From NCBI GenBank assembly GCA_050953825.1, contig JBMNNF010000004.1, forward strand, positions 1 through 64,000: DNA of 64,000 nt, read 5' to 3'. This DNA is from DUQW01 sp050953825. GTDB lineage: Bacteria > Bacillota_I > Bacilli_A > Acholeplasmatales > Acholeplasmataceae. The notes under the pieces are model-generated. The model worked only from the letters and a program-made list of their open reading frames with translations. It searched no databases and was not told the DNA's origin. How positions within the stretch are numbered: position 1 is the stretch's first letter; each line of letters starts with the position of its first letter. Below, piece after piece: positions 43,919 to 53,178 of this stretch. The position numbers were made by a program, and so were the translations under genes.

Positions 43919-46900
43919 ATGACAAACAAAAAAGTTATTAAATCAATGAATGGTAACGAAGCGGCTGCCTATTGTGCATATGCCTTTAGTGAAGTTGCAG
44001 CGATTTATCCAATTACACCATCATCACCGATGGCTGAGTACATTGAAATGTGGGCGGCAAGAGGCGACAAAAACTTATTTGGTGTTCCAGTAAAAGTTGT
44101 TGAAATGCAAAGTGAAGCAGGAGCTGCAGGTACAGTTCATGGGTCGCTTCAAATGGGGGTATTAACTACTACATTTACGGCATCTCAGGGATTACTATTG
44201 AAAATACCAAATATGTATAAAATTGCCGGGCAAGGTTTACCAGGCGTAATCCACGTTGCTGCCAGAAGTCTAGCTGCACAAGCATTATCAATCTTTGGTG
44301 ATCACCAAGATGTAATGGCGGCAAGACAAACAGGTTTTGCGATGATTGCATCTAACTCGGTCCAAGAAGTAATGGATTTAGGAGGAGTTGCACACTTATC
44401 AGCAATTAAAGCTGGTGTTCCATTTTTACATTTCTTTGATGGATTTAGAACTTCACATGAGGTAAATACGATTGAAGTAGTAGATTACAGTGTGTTTGAT
44501 AAGTTATTAGATCGAGAAGCGGTTGCAAAATTTAGAAAAATGGGTTTATCACCTAATCGTCCTGTTACTAGAGGAAGTGCTCAATCAGATGATGTTTATT
44601 TCCAATCTAAAATTGCTACAGTTCAAAGATATAAAGGTGTAGAAGATGTTGTAGCTGATTACATGAAAGATATTTCTAAAGCAACTGGACGCGAATACGC
44701 TCCATTTGTATACTACGGTCACCCTGAAGCGACTGATGTTATTATTGCAATGGGATCGGTTGTTGATACTAGCAAGGAATTAATCAAAACTTTAGTTGAT
44801 AAGGGAGAAAAAGTAGGTATTTTATCAGTTCATCTTTATCGTCCATTTAGTAAAAAATATTTCATGAAGGCTATGCCTAAAACTGTAAAAAGAATTGCAG
44901 TTTTAGATCGTACTATTGAAGCTGGTTCAGTTGGAGAACCATTATATTTAGATGTCAAATCTATTTATTATGAAGAAGAAAAACAACCATTAATTTTAGG
45001 TGGTGTTTATGGTTTATCTTCAAAAGATACAACTCCAGCATTAATTGCCGCGGTGTTTAAAAACTTACGTGGTGAACAAAAGAATCAATTTACGATTGGT
45101 ATTACTGATGATGTTGGTCATTCATCACTGGCACCAGTTCATGAAGTCGAAGTTACTCATCCATCAACAAGTGAATTATTATTCTTTGGATTAGGTTCTG
45201 ATGGTACTGTTGGTGCAACAACAAATATCGTTAAGATTGTTGGTGATAACACGCCACTATACTCACAAGCATATGCCTCATATGATTCTAAAAAAGCTGG
45301 TGGGGTTACTAGAATGCACGTTAGATTTAGTCCTGAACCAATTAAATCAACATACTTAGTTAACGAACCACATTTCATTTCTTGTTCAACTGATACATAT
45401 TTATTCAAATATGATATGTTAAAAGGATTAAGAAAAGGAGGAACTTTCTTACTTAATACAGCACATACTGGTGCTGAATTAGAAGCCTTTTTACCTAATA
45501 AAGTTAAACGCCAATTAGCTGAAAAAGAAGCTAAGATGTTCGTTGTTGACGCTAATAAAGTGGCATTAGAAATTGGATTAGGAAGAAGAACTAATACGAT
45601 TATGCAATCAGCTTTCTTTAAATTAAATGAGCAATTAATGCCATTTGATAAAGCTAATAAATTAATGAAAGAAGCGGCAAAAGATACTTATGGACGTCGT
45701 GGTGAAGCGATTGTTAATATGAATTACGAAGCCATTGATGCTGGTGGTAATTTACTTCATAAAGTTGAAGTAAAACCTGAATGGAAAGCATTAAAAGATG
45801 ATGCTCATCAAAAAGATGATAACCGTCCTGCATTTGTTAAGAATTTGGCTGATATCGTTAATGCGATTGAGGGAGATTCGCTTCCAGTATCAGCATTTAT
45901 GGATTATCAAGATGGTCATATGACTGCTGGTTCGACTCAATATGAAAAACGTGGTGTTGCTAACTTTGTTCCTGAGTGGAATCCAGAAAAATGTATTCAA
46001 TGTAACGCATGCGTCTTCGCATGTCCTCATGCAGTTATTAGATCATTTATTGTTGATGAAGAAGAACAAAAAGATCTTCCTGAAGGTGCGTTAGTTAAAC
46101 CAGCTCAAGGAAGAGATATGCAAGGAAAATTATTCTCAATTCAAGTCTCGCCACTTGATTGTACTGGTTGTGGTGTGTGCGTTGAAGTATGTCCAACTAA
46201 ACCTAATAAATCATTAGAAATGAAACCAATTGGCGAAGAATTAGCTGCTGGTAAACAACAACAAGCAGATCATTTCTTCAACAATGTTACTTATAAAGAT
46301 TTAGGAACAGACAATATGAAAAACGCAATGTTCCGCAAACCTTTATTTGAGTACAGCGGTGCGTGTGCTGGATGTGGTGAAACTCCATACATTAAGGCAG
46401 TAACTCAACTATTTGGCGATCGAATGATAATCGCTAACGCAACGGGTTGTACATCAATTTATGGCGGCTCATTCCCATCAACACCATATACAACAAATAA
46501 TGATGGTCACGGACCAGCATGGGCCAATTCTTTATTCGAAGATAATGCAGAATTTGGATATGGCATGAAGGTAGCTTATGATACAATGCGTGCTCGTTTA
46601 GAAAAACTTGTAGTTGAAAATTTAGCAAGTACACCAACTTCATTAAAAGAATTATTATCTGACTGGTTAGAAAACAAAAACAATGGCGATCACACTAGAG
46701 AACTAGCGCCTCAAATTGTTTGTGAACTTAAGAAAATTGATAAACCATACGCTAAAGAATTGTTAGAACTCAAAGATTATTTTGTTAAAGTATCTCAATG
46801 GATCTTTGGTGGAGACGGATGGGCATATGACATTGGTTACGGTGGAATTGATCACGTCATCGCTAACTATGAAGATGTAAACATTTTAGTGTTAGACACT

Positions 46901-47467
46901 GAAGTTTACTCGAACACTGGTGGTCAAGCTTCTAAAGCGGCTCCAACCGGATCAATTGCCAAATTCGCTGCTACCGGTAAAGCAACTAAGAAAAAAGATT
47001 TAGCTGCTATTGCAATGAGTTATGGTCATGTATATGTTGCTCAAATTTCTCACGGTTCCTCTCCAGCTCAAGTAGTGAGAGCGTTAAAAGAAGCGGAAAG
47101 TTATCCAGGACCATCGCTAATTTTAGCCTATGCCCCATGTATTGAACACGGTATTAAGGGTGGTTTGGTTAATTCAGCTACTCAAGCTAAATTAGCTACA
47201 GATTGTGGTTATTGGCCAACATTCCGTTATGATCCAAGATTAGAAGTTGAGGGTAAAAACCCATTCAAGATTGATGCACCAAGAAGACCTAAATGGGATC
47301 TATATCGTGATCATTTGATGACAGAAAATCGTTATGCTCAATTAGTTAATATTAACCCAGCAAATGCTGAAGCACTTCTACAACAAAACTTAGCCGATGC
47401 TAAGCGTCGTTGGGCAATGTACAAACGCTACGAAGCAATGGATTATTCATTGGAAGAGGAAAAATAA
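43919..47467 (+). CDS. nifJ: Pyruvate:ferredoxin (flavodoxin) oxidoreductase
   Basis: 1182 residues, the single-chain PFOR form with the domains in usual order. The N-terminal pyrimidine-binding part has IYPITPSSPMAEY (about 25-40). CoA-binding and gamma domains lie in the middle. A two-cluster ferredoxin domain has CIQCNACVFACPH and CTGCGVCVEVCP (about 690-760). The C-terminal TPP domain has CAGCGETPY, GDGWAYDIGYGGIDHV and NTGGQ. It converts pyruvate and CoA to acetyl-CoA and CO2, reducing ferredoxin. It is oxygen-sensitive and typical of anaerobes. GGGAGG precedes the ATG. It is monocistronic with its own terminator, followed by bcp. Confidence 0.97.
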   Translation: MTNKKVIKSMNGNEAAAYCAYAFSEVAAIYPITPSSPMAEYIEMWAARGDKNLFGVPVKVVEMQSEAGAAGTVHGSLQMGVLTTTFTASQGLLLKIPNMYKIAGQGLPGVIHVAARSLAAQALSIFGDHQDVMAARQTGFAMIASNSVQEVMDLGGVAHLSAIKAGVPFLHFFDGFRTSHEVNTIEVVDYSVFDKLLDREAVAKFRKMGLSPNRPVTRGSAQSDDVYFQSKIATVQRYKGVEDVVADYMKDISKATGREYAPFVYYGHPEATDVIIAMGSVVDTSKELIKTLVDKGEKVGILSVHLYRPFSKKYFMKAMPKTVKRIAVLDRTIEAGSVGEPLYLDVKSIYYEEEKQPLILGGVYGLSSKDTTPALIAAVFKNLRGEQKNQFTIGITDDVGHSSLAPVHEVEVTHPSTSELLFFGLGSDGTVGATTNIVKIVGDNTPLYSQAYASYDSKKAGGVTRMHVRFSPEPIKSTYLVNEPHFISCSTDTYLFKYDMLKGLRKGGTFLLNTAHTGAELEAFLPNKVKRQLAEKEAKMFVVDANKVALEIGLGRRTNTIMQSAFFKLNEQLMPFDKANKLMKEAAKDTYGRRGEAIVNMNYEAIDAGGNLLHKVEVKPEWKALKDDAHQKDDNRPAFVKNLADIVNAIEGDSLPVSAFMDYQDGHMTAGSTQYEKRGVANFVPEWNPEKCIQCNACVFACPHAVIRSFIVDEEEQKDLPEGALVKPAQGRDMQGKLFSIQVSPLDCTGCGVCVEVCPTKPNKSLEMKPIGEELAAGKQQQADHFFNNVTYKDLGTDNMKNAMFRKPLFEYSGACAGCGETPYIKAVTQLFGDRMIIANATGCTSIYGGSFPSTPYTTNNDGHGPAWANSLFEDNAEFGYGMKVAYDTMRARLEKLVVENLASTPTSLKELLSDWLENKNNGDHTRELAPQIVCELKKIDKPYAKELLELKDYFVKVSQWIFGGDGWAYDIGYGGIDHVIANYEDVNILVLDTEVYSNTGGQASKAAPTGSIAKFAATGKATKKKDLAAIAMSYGHVYVAQISHGSSPAQVVRALKEAESYPGPSLILAYAPCIEHGIKGGLVNSATQAKLATDCGYWPTFRYDPRLEVEGKNPFKIDAPRRPKWDLYRDHLMTENRYAQLVNINPANAEALLQQNLADAKRRWAMYKRYEAMDYSLEEEK

Positions 47468-47490
47468 ATAAAGTAGTTATCAATTAAGTG

Positions 47491-47526
47491 CTCGTGTCTC
47501 ATCGCATGGTGAGCACGAGTTTCTTT
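47491..47526 (+). terminator. Terminator after nifJ
   Basis: Stem CTCGTG-T-CTCA / T-GAG-CACGAG with one bulge, then TTTCTTTT. Confidence 0.75.
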
Positions 47527-47551
47527 TAAATTAATAGAAAGGAAAAACAAA

Positions 47552-48010
47552 ATGTTAAAAGTTGGCGATCAAGTTAAAGATTTTAAATTAAAAGATTTTG
47601 CAGGTAATGAACATACGTTAAGCGAACATCGCGGTAAAAAAGTAGTCATCTATTTTTATCCGAAAGATAATACGCCTGGTTGCACTAGGCAAGCTTGTGA
47701 TTTTAGGGAAAATTATCATCACATTAAGAATATGAATGTTGTTTTGTATGGAATCAGTCCAGATAGTGCTAGCAGTCATGAGAAATTCAAAAACAAGTAT
47801 AATTTACCATTTATTTTGTTAAGTGATGAGTCAAAAGAAGTGGCCAAACAATTTGGTGCCACAGGTGAAAAAACGATGTTTGGACGTAAGATATTTGGGA
47901 TAATTAGATCAACTTATTTAATTGATGAAAATGGTGTTTTAGAGATGATTTGGCGCCCTGCAAAAGCCTCTAAAAATGTTGAAGAAGTAGTCGAATATTT
48001 GAACAAGTGA
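47552..48010 (+). CDS. bcp: Thiol peroxidase of the Bcp/PrxQ type
   Basis: 152 residues. The thioredoxin-fold AhpC/TSA core has YFYPKDNTPGCTRQACDFRE. The first Cys is the peroxidatic residue, and the second, five positions on, is the resolving Cys typical of PrxQ-type enzymes. It reduces peroxides with thioredoxin-like donors. It directly follows PFOR, separated by a terminator, so shared regulation is not shown. A role protecting oxygen-sensitive metabolism is inference. GAAAGGA precedes the ATG. Confidence 0.93.
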   Translation: MLKVGDQVKDFKLKDFAGNEHTLSEHRGKKVVIYFYPKDNTPGCTRQACDFRENYHHIKNMNVVLYGISPDSASSHEKFKNKYNLPFILLSDESKEVAKQFGATGEKTMFGRKIFGIIRSTYLIDENGVLEMIWRPAKASKNVEEVVEYLNK

Positions 48011-48020
48011 AACCTTTATT

Positions 48021-48055
48021 AAAGAGAGTGTGGTGAAACCACCTCTCTTTTTTTA
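48021..48055 (+). terminator. Terminator after bcp
   Basis: Stem AAAGAGAG-T-GTGGT / ACCAC-CTCTCTTT with loop GAA, then T4. Confidence 0.92.
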
Positions 48056-48172
48056 TTTGATAAAAATGCCTGTCTATTTTAAAAGACGGGTCAAAAAAAT
48101 GTAGTTTCTCCTAAAGGAGTTATAACTAAAATGTTATATATATTTAGTGATAAAAGGCCAAAAAAGTCGAAT

Positions 48173-48186
48173 TGTAAACGATTACA
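48173..48186. promoter_or_regulatory. cre-like site (CcpA catabolite control) upstream of oppA
   Basis: TGTAAACGATTACA fits the consensus TGWNANCGNTNWCA at every fixed position and is itself nearly palindromic. It lies 23 bases upstream of the oppA -35 box, an upstream position compatible with activation or repression. It assumes a CcpA/LacI-type regulator outside the window. Confidence 0.6.
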
Positions 48187-48208
48187 TGGCAAAAAAAGTG
48201 GCAACCTG

Positions 48209-48237
48209 TTGACAACTAAGCAAATTTATAGTAATAT
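48209..48237 (+). promoter_or_regulatory. SigA-type promoter of the opp operon
   Basis: TTGACA (48209-48214), a 17-base spacer and TAATAT (48232-48237), then AGGAGGG before the oppA ATG. Confidence 0.65.
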
Positions 48238-48270
48238 AAACCTAAACTATTTTTAAATAGGAGGGAAAAA

Positions 48271-51200
48271 ATGAAAAGAATATTTAAAAGTATATTTGCC
48301 GCAGTAGTGTTACTAGGTTTAACATTAGCTTTAGTAGCTTGTGGCGAAGAAAAAGTTTCAGTTACATTTGTCGCAGACGACAATGTTGTGGAAACTGTAG
48401 AAGTCGTTAAAGGAACTGCTGTTCCATCACGTGAAGTCCCTGCTAAAGAAGGACACTCAGGTGTTTGGCAATTAGACGGAGCTGATTACGATTTCGCAAC
48501 ATTAGTGGAAACAGATATCAGACTGGTAGTAAAATATACTCCTGCTGTTTATACTGTCACTATTGATTTGGGGGTTGCTGACGCCGCGAGCGTTGAAAAA
48601 TTTGCCAGCGCTACAGTCGAAGGTGGAGTAGCAACATTCAAGGTGAATCATGGTGAAAAAATTGAAAACCCAGGCGACTTAACTGCTAAAGTAAAAGCAT
48701 TTGGCGGATATAAAGTTAAAGATGCTGAAGGTCAAGAAGTTGACTTTGATTTCACTAAACCTATTAAAGCTGACACTGCTATTACAGTTAAATGGTTAGA
48801 CATTCCAATCACTGTTACCTTAAAAGCTGGCATTGGTAATATCTTAGTTCCTAAGAGAGATGCTGATGGTAAAGCGGTATTAGACGAAGCTGGAAAACCA
48901 GTAATGGAAGAAAAGAAAGAATTAGTCATTAATACCATTAAAGGTGCCACTATTAAAACTCCAGCCAATCCAGTAATTGGTGATGCTGTAATGAAAGTAT
49001 TCGCTGGTTGGGAAATGGAAGGATTCACACCTTCTGATGATGAACCTAAATTCACTTTCAAACATGAATTTATGGCTAATGCTATATTGAATGCTAAATG
49101 GGTTGATGCAGTATTAGTTAGCTATGTTGTCAATGGTGGAGAAGAATTAGACGGAACTAAAATTGCTAAAGGTGAACAAGGAAGATTATCTAGACCAAGT
49201 CACGAAACAATGGCTTTTGCTGGATGGTTTAAAGATGAAGCTTTAGAAACTATGGCTACTTTCTCAGTTACTAACCTTCAAACAAAAGAAGCAGTTACAG
49301 CAGCAATGACTGTCTATGCTAAATGGGAACCAATTCCATTAACTGTTTCATTTGTTGGCGCAGGAGAAATTGCTCCAATTAAATTAAACAAAGGCGAAAA
49401 AGTTGACGAAGCTGATTTCCCAGAAAATCCAACTAAAGAAGGATTCGTATTTGATGGTTGGTTATTAGATGGTGAAAAAGTTGTTGTTGCTGATTTCTTA
49501 GCTGAAAAAGTTATGGAAAATGTTGAATTAGAAGCATTCTGGCAAGAACAAACGGCGACAATTAAACTTTATAACAAAGTTCTCAAAGATCCAGCACCTG
49601 ATTTTTCAAAAGATCCACTTGCATCACCATACGAATACAAAGTCGTTAAGACAGAAACAAAAGAATATGTTGCTGGTCAACAAAGAACATTAGCTAAACC
49701 AACTGATCCTACTGCACCAGCAGGATTCAAATTCTGTGGATGGTTTATGACTAAACGCGGATTAACATGGTTAGAACCAGAAGCTGTTAAATTCCCATTA
49801 AACATTAACCAATCAATTGATTTATATGCTTACTACGAACCAGTTAATAGCAAAACAGCTAACTGGAGTAAGGGAGAAACATTCATTTCTTCACTAACTT
49901 CAGACACAATTATTGTTTTAAACCCATTAACTTATCAATGGAATCACGAAGCAGGCTATATGGATAGTATGTCGACTCCATTATATTCAACTGAAGTTGA
50001 CTGGGATAAAGCAATTGAAGATGGTGTAGCTGACTTCCCAGGAGATTTCTCTAAGATCGAAGCTGGAGAATTCTCAATTAACGTATTAGATTACCACTAT
50101 ATTAAGGTTGGTGCTACAAGATACCCTGTTGACTCAAAAGGAAATGAATTCTTAAATGAAAAAGGAAACTACGACAGAGAACAAGGTACTAAGAACACTG
50201 ATACTAAGTGGACATTCCACCTAAGAAAAGATGTTAAATTCGAAGATGGTAAAGAAGTTGACGCATACGTTTGGGAATATACTTTAAAACAATTCCTAGA
50301 TCCAAAACAAAATAACTATCGTGCTAACTCATATTACAAGACTGAAGACAACAAGAATGGTTATCCAATCAAGAACGCTTATCAATATTTCAAAGGCGAA
50401 GTTGAATGGGCAGATGTTGGATTCAAAGTTGTTGATAAGTGGACATTTACTGTTGAATTCTTTGAACCTACAACACAAGCAAGTGCTGTTGGATTTGGTG
50501 GAATGAACTTAGTTCACCCAGACAAATATGCTGAATCACTAGATGCTGAAAAGGTTAACTCAACATATGGTACTCCTCAATCTCCATTCGTATCTTACGG
50601 AGCATATATTATGAAATCATGGGATGAAAACCAAAAGATCGTCTTTAACAAGAACTATGATTATGTATTAAAAGGAACTGTCAACTATAAATCGTTAATT
50701 GATGAAATTGTTGCCGATCAAAACCAAGTTGAGGCACTATACAAGCAAGGTGACTTATCTGTATTCAGTTTAACTAAAGACAACTATGAAACATACTCTA
50801 CTGAAACTGGAATTAGAAGATCATACAGTGGATTCCCACAAAACTTACTAATTAACTTAGCTCCAAGTAAAGATAAGACTGACAAAGGACATAAACATCA
50901 AACTATCATGTTTGATAAAGAATTCCGTCGCGCATTATTCTTTGGATTCAATAGAGAATTTTATGGTACTAACATTTACGCACCAAACGAACCATCAATG
51001 GTTCCATTCCCAGGAAGCGCTAGAGCTTACCTACAAGATGCTAGATTATATATTAACTCTACTCAACACCAAAAAGTGTTACTAGAATTCGGAATCAATA
51101 ATGAATATGCTTATATGGATCAAACAGCTAAAGAATTATTCAACAGAGCATATACTAGATGGCTTGAAGCTGGAAACACAGGCCCAGCTAGATTAAGATT

Positions 51201-52023
51201 AATCGGTGGAACTGATGATTTCGGTAAAGCATTAACAGGCTATGTTAAACAATGCTTTGAAGACTTATTCAAAGATGACAAAGGCGAAAAACGCTTAGTC
51301 GTTGATGTTATCGAATTAGAAAGCGATGCATTAAGAGCTGAAATTAGAGCTTGGAACTTCGACTTATACTTTGGTTCAGTTGGATTCGGAAGTAACTATG
51401 GTGCTCACTGGCAAATGCCATTCATCGCATTCGCAGGTTCACTTGCAGGTGGTGGAGCATTAGGTATGACTCAACCAATGGATGAATCAGGCACTAAGAA
51501 CGCATTAGGTAAAGATGAAGAAGACAAGACTAAGACTGTTTCAGATTACTGGCATCAAAACTTACACATTGAATTACATGACACTTTCCAATATCTGTTC
51601 GAACAAGATGTAGACAACTACACAATTGAACAAGAAGAAGCATTAGAAGGTTATGTACGTCTATGGGAAGCTTTACAAGCTGAATATGATGCTGATGGTA
51701 ACGAAGTTAAAGCTGAAGGCGTTTACACAGGAACTGTTGCTGATTTAGTTGACATTATGATGAATACTAATAACCCATTTGATGGTACAGCTGAAGAACC
51801 ATTCCCAGGAGCAGGTAACGAAGCTAACGAAATTATTGCTGCATTTGAAAGAATCTTCATTGAAAATGCACCGGTTATTCCAGCGGTTACTCGTTCATCA
51901 GCTACATTGTATGCTGATAACGTTGTTATCGAATGGCCAGAATTCTCTGCATCATTTGGTTGGGGAGCTGCACGTTACAGATACTTAACTTCAGACGCTG
52001 ACTTTGCACCAGAGAAACCATAA
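48271..52023 (+). CDS. oppA: Oligopeptide-binding lipoprotein fused to InlB-B/Flg_new-type repeats
   Basis: 1250 residues, about twice a normal OppA. A lipoprotein signal ends LVACGE (Cys24). About six repeats of the InlB-B/Flg_new type follow up to about residue 525, with typical ends such as FAGWFKDEAL, YAKWEP and FDGWLLDGEK. From about 531 (WSKGETFISSLTSDTIIVL) to the end it is a family-5 solute-binding protein with WTFHLRKDVKFEDGKEVDA and the later GFNREFYG segment. The repeats may act as a stalk lifting the binding domain from the membrane or binding a partner (inference). It is the first gene of the opp operon and is separated from oppB by three hairpins. It is probably regulated by carbon supply via the cre site. 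Confidence 0.9.
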   Translation: MKRIFKSIFAAVVLLGLTLALVACGEEKVSVTFVADDNVVETVEVVKGTAVPSREVPAKEGHSGVWQLDGADYDFATLVETDIRLVVKYTPAVYTVTIDLGVADAASVEKFASATVEGGVATFKVNHGEKIENPGDLTAKVKAFGGYKVKDAEGQEVDFDFTKPIKADTAITVKWLDIPITVTLKAGIGNILVPKRDADGKAVLDEAGKPVMEEKKELVINTIKGATIKTPANPVIGDAVMKVFAGWEMEGFTPSDDEPKFTFKHEFMANAILNAKWVDAVLVSYVVNGGEELDGTKIAKGEQGRLSRPSHETMAFAGWFKDEALETMATFSVTNLQTKEAVTAAMTVYAKWEPIPLTVSFVGAGEIAPIKLNKGEKVDEADFPENPTKEGFVFDGWLLDGEKVVVADFLAEKVMENVELEAFWQEQTATIKLYNKVLKDPAPDFSKDPLASPYEYKVVKTETKEYVAGQQRTLAKPTDPTAPAGFKFCGWFMTKRGLTWLEPEAVKFPLNINQSIDLYAYYEPVNSKTANWSKGETFISSLTSDTIIVLNPLTYQWNHEAGYMDSMSTPLYSTEVDWDKAIEDGVADFPGDFSKIEAGEFSINVLDYHYIKVGATRYPVDSKGNEFLNEKGNYDREQGTKNTDTKWTFHLRKDVKFEDGKEVDAYVWEYTLKQFLDPKQNNYRANSYYKTEDNKNGYPIKNAYQYFKGEVEWADVGFKVVDKWTFTVEFFEPTTQASAVGFGGMNLVHPDKYAESLDAEKVNSTYGTPQSPFVSYGAYIMKSWDENQKIVFNKNYDYVLKGTVNYKSLIDEIVADQNQVEALYKQGDLSVFSLTKDNYETYSTETGIRRSYSGFPQNLLINLAPSKDKTDKGHKHQTIMFDKEFRRALFFGFNREFYGTNIYAPNEPSMVPFPGSARAYLQDARLYINSTQHQKVLLEFGINNEYAYMDQTAKELFNRAYTRWLEAGNTGPARLRLIGGTDDFGKALTGYVKQCFEDLFKDDKGEKRLVVDVIELESDALRAEIRAWNFDLYFGSVGFGSNYGAHWQMPFIAFAGSLAGGGALGMTQPMDESGTKNALGKDEEDKTKTVSDYWHQNLHIELHDTFQYLFEQDVDNYTIEQEEALEGYVRLWEALQAEYDADGNEVKAEGVYTGTVADLVDIMMNTNNPFDGTAEEPFPGAGNEANEIIAAFERIFIENAPVIPAVTRSSATLYADNVVIEWPEFSASFGWGAARYRYLTSDADFAPEKP

Positions 52024-52040
52024 TTGGTATACATTAAGAA

Positions 52041-52062
52041 ATTAATATTTTTAAATATTAAT
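52041..52062. repeat. Intercistronic hairpin 1 (oppA-oppB)
   Basis: ATTAATATTT-TT-AAATATTAAT has perfect 10-bp arms but is A/T only. Confidence 0.5.
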
Positions 52063-52088
52063 AAAAATAAAATAATATAAAAAGCAAC

Positions 52089-52120
52089 GAAACTAACTCG
52101 AGGCAACTCGAGTTAGTTTC
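52089..52120. repeat. Intercistronic hairpin 2 (oppA-oppB)
   Basis: GAAACTAACTCGAG-GCAA-CTCGAGTTAGTTTC has perfect 14-bp arms and a GNRA loop, with no T run after it. It may block 3' exonucleases and keep oppA mRNA more abundant than the rest. Confidence 0.8.
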
Positions 52121-52132
52121 TCGCTTATATAT

Positions 52133-52185
52133 AATAACACTCCTTAATAAATAGAAAATGAGTGTATTTATTAATGGGTGTTATT
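52133..52185. repeat. Intercistronic hairpin 3 (oppA-oppB)
   Basis: Arms of 21 bases, AATAACACTCCTTAATAAATA and TATTTATTAATGGGTGTTATT, pair with two or three mismatches around an 11-base loop. It ends 27 bases before the oppB ATG. Confidence 0.65.
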
Positions 52186-52212
52186 TAATAAACAACGAGA
52201 GGAGAACATTTT

Positions 52213-53178
52213 ATGTTCAAGTATGCATTAAAAAGACTCGGCCTTATGTTGATAACCTTCGTTATTACGGTATTTGTCTATTTCGTATTTATTAAATTGA
52301 TTCCAGATAACTATGTTCCAGACCTTGGAATGGGAGATGACTGGTATCAAATACATAAAGAAAGAGAAGGTTGGGATAAACCGATTTTAGTTCAATTTGG
52401 TATGTGGGTTAAAAATATCTTCACAACCGGATCATTTGGATTTTCTTATAAATTAAAAAGAGATGTCGGTAAGCTTTACTTCAGTAAAGTTCCAGCATCG
52501 ATTCGAATTAATATCTTTCCATATTTATTAAGTGTTCCACTTGCCATCGGAATTGGAGTAACTGCTGCCTTACATAAAAACAAATGGTTAGACCATGCAA
52601 TTTCTGTAGGAATTATGATTTTTATTTCAGTACCATACTTCGTTACTGTTGTATTGTCACAATATTTTTTCTATTTTAGATGGCATATTGTTCCTGACTA
52701 TAAAATTGCTACCGCTAGTGAGATAGTAGAATTTGGAACGTGGCATGGGATACGATCGTATATATTCCCAGTAATAATATTAACAATTACATCAATACCA
52801 GGATTAGCTAGAAGCGTTAGGGCTGAGTTAACTGAACAATTAACAAGTGATTATATTTTGCTTGCGAGATCTAAGGGATTATCTCATCGACAAGCAACTT
52901 TTAGACATGCACTTAAGAACGCCTTAGTTCCATTTTTACCAGGAATCTTTATTGGTATTATTGGTGTAATGGCCGGTGGCATGATTACTGAAAGGTTATT
53001 CCGTGTTGATGGAACCGGAAGGATTTATCTAGCGGCCTTTAATGGTCGGGATTACCCGATGCTAATGATGGTTACGACATTTAGTCAATTTTTGACATTG
53101 CTCACCAGTATCTTATCCGATTTATCGTATACCCTATTTGACCCTAGAATCAGAATTGGTGGAGGTAGAACATCATGA
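52213..53178 (+). CDS. oppB: Oligopeptide ABC transporter permease OppB
   Basis: 321 residues. It has the OppB/DppB topology: an N-terminal helix (LGLMLITFVITVFVYFVFI), a large external loop (about 33-95), then five more helices. The cytoplasmic EAA-type loop that meets the ATPases is at DYILLARSKGLSHRQATFRHALKNALVP (about 214-241). Together with OppC it forms the membrane channel for peptides. AGAGGAG lies before the ATG. It overlaps oppC by 4 bases (ATGA). Confidence 0.95.
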   Translation: MFKYALKRLGLMLITFVITVFVYFVFIKLIPDNYVPDLGMGDDWYQIHKEREGWDKPILVQFGMWVKNIFTTGSFGFSYKLKRDVGKLYFSKVPASIRINIFPYLLSVPLAIGIGVTAALHKNKWLDHAISVGIMIFISVPYFVTVVLSQYFFYFRWHIVPDYKIATASEIVEFGTWHGIRSYIFPVIILTITSIPGLARSVRAELTEQLTSDYILLARSKGLSHRQATFRHALKNALVPFLPGIFIGIIGVMAGGMITERLFRVDGTGRIYLAAFNGRDYPMLMMVTTFSQFLTLLTSILSDLSYTLFDPRIRIGGGRTS

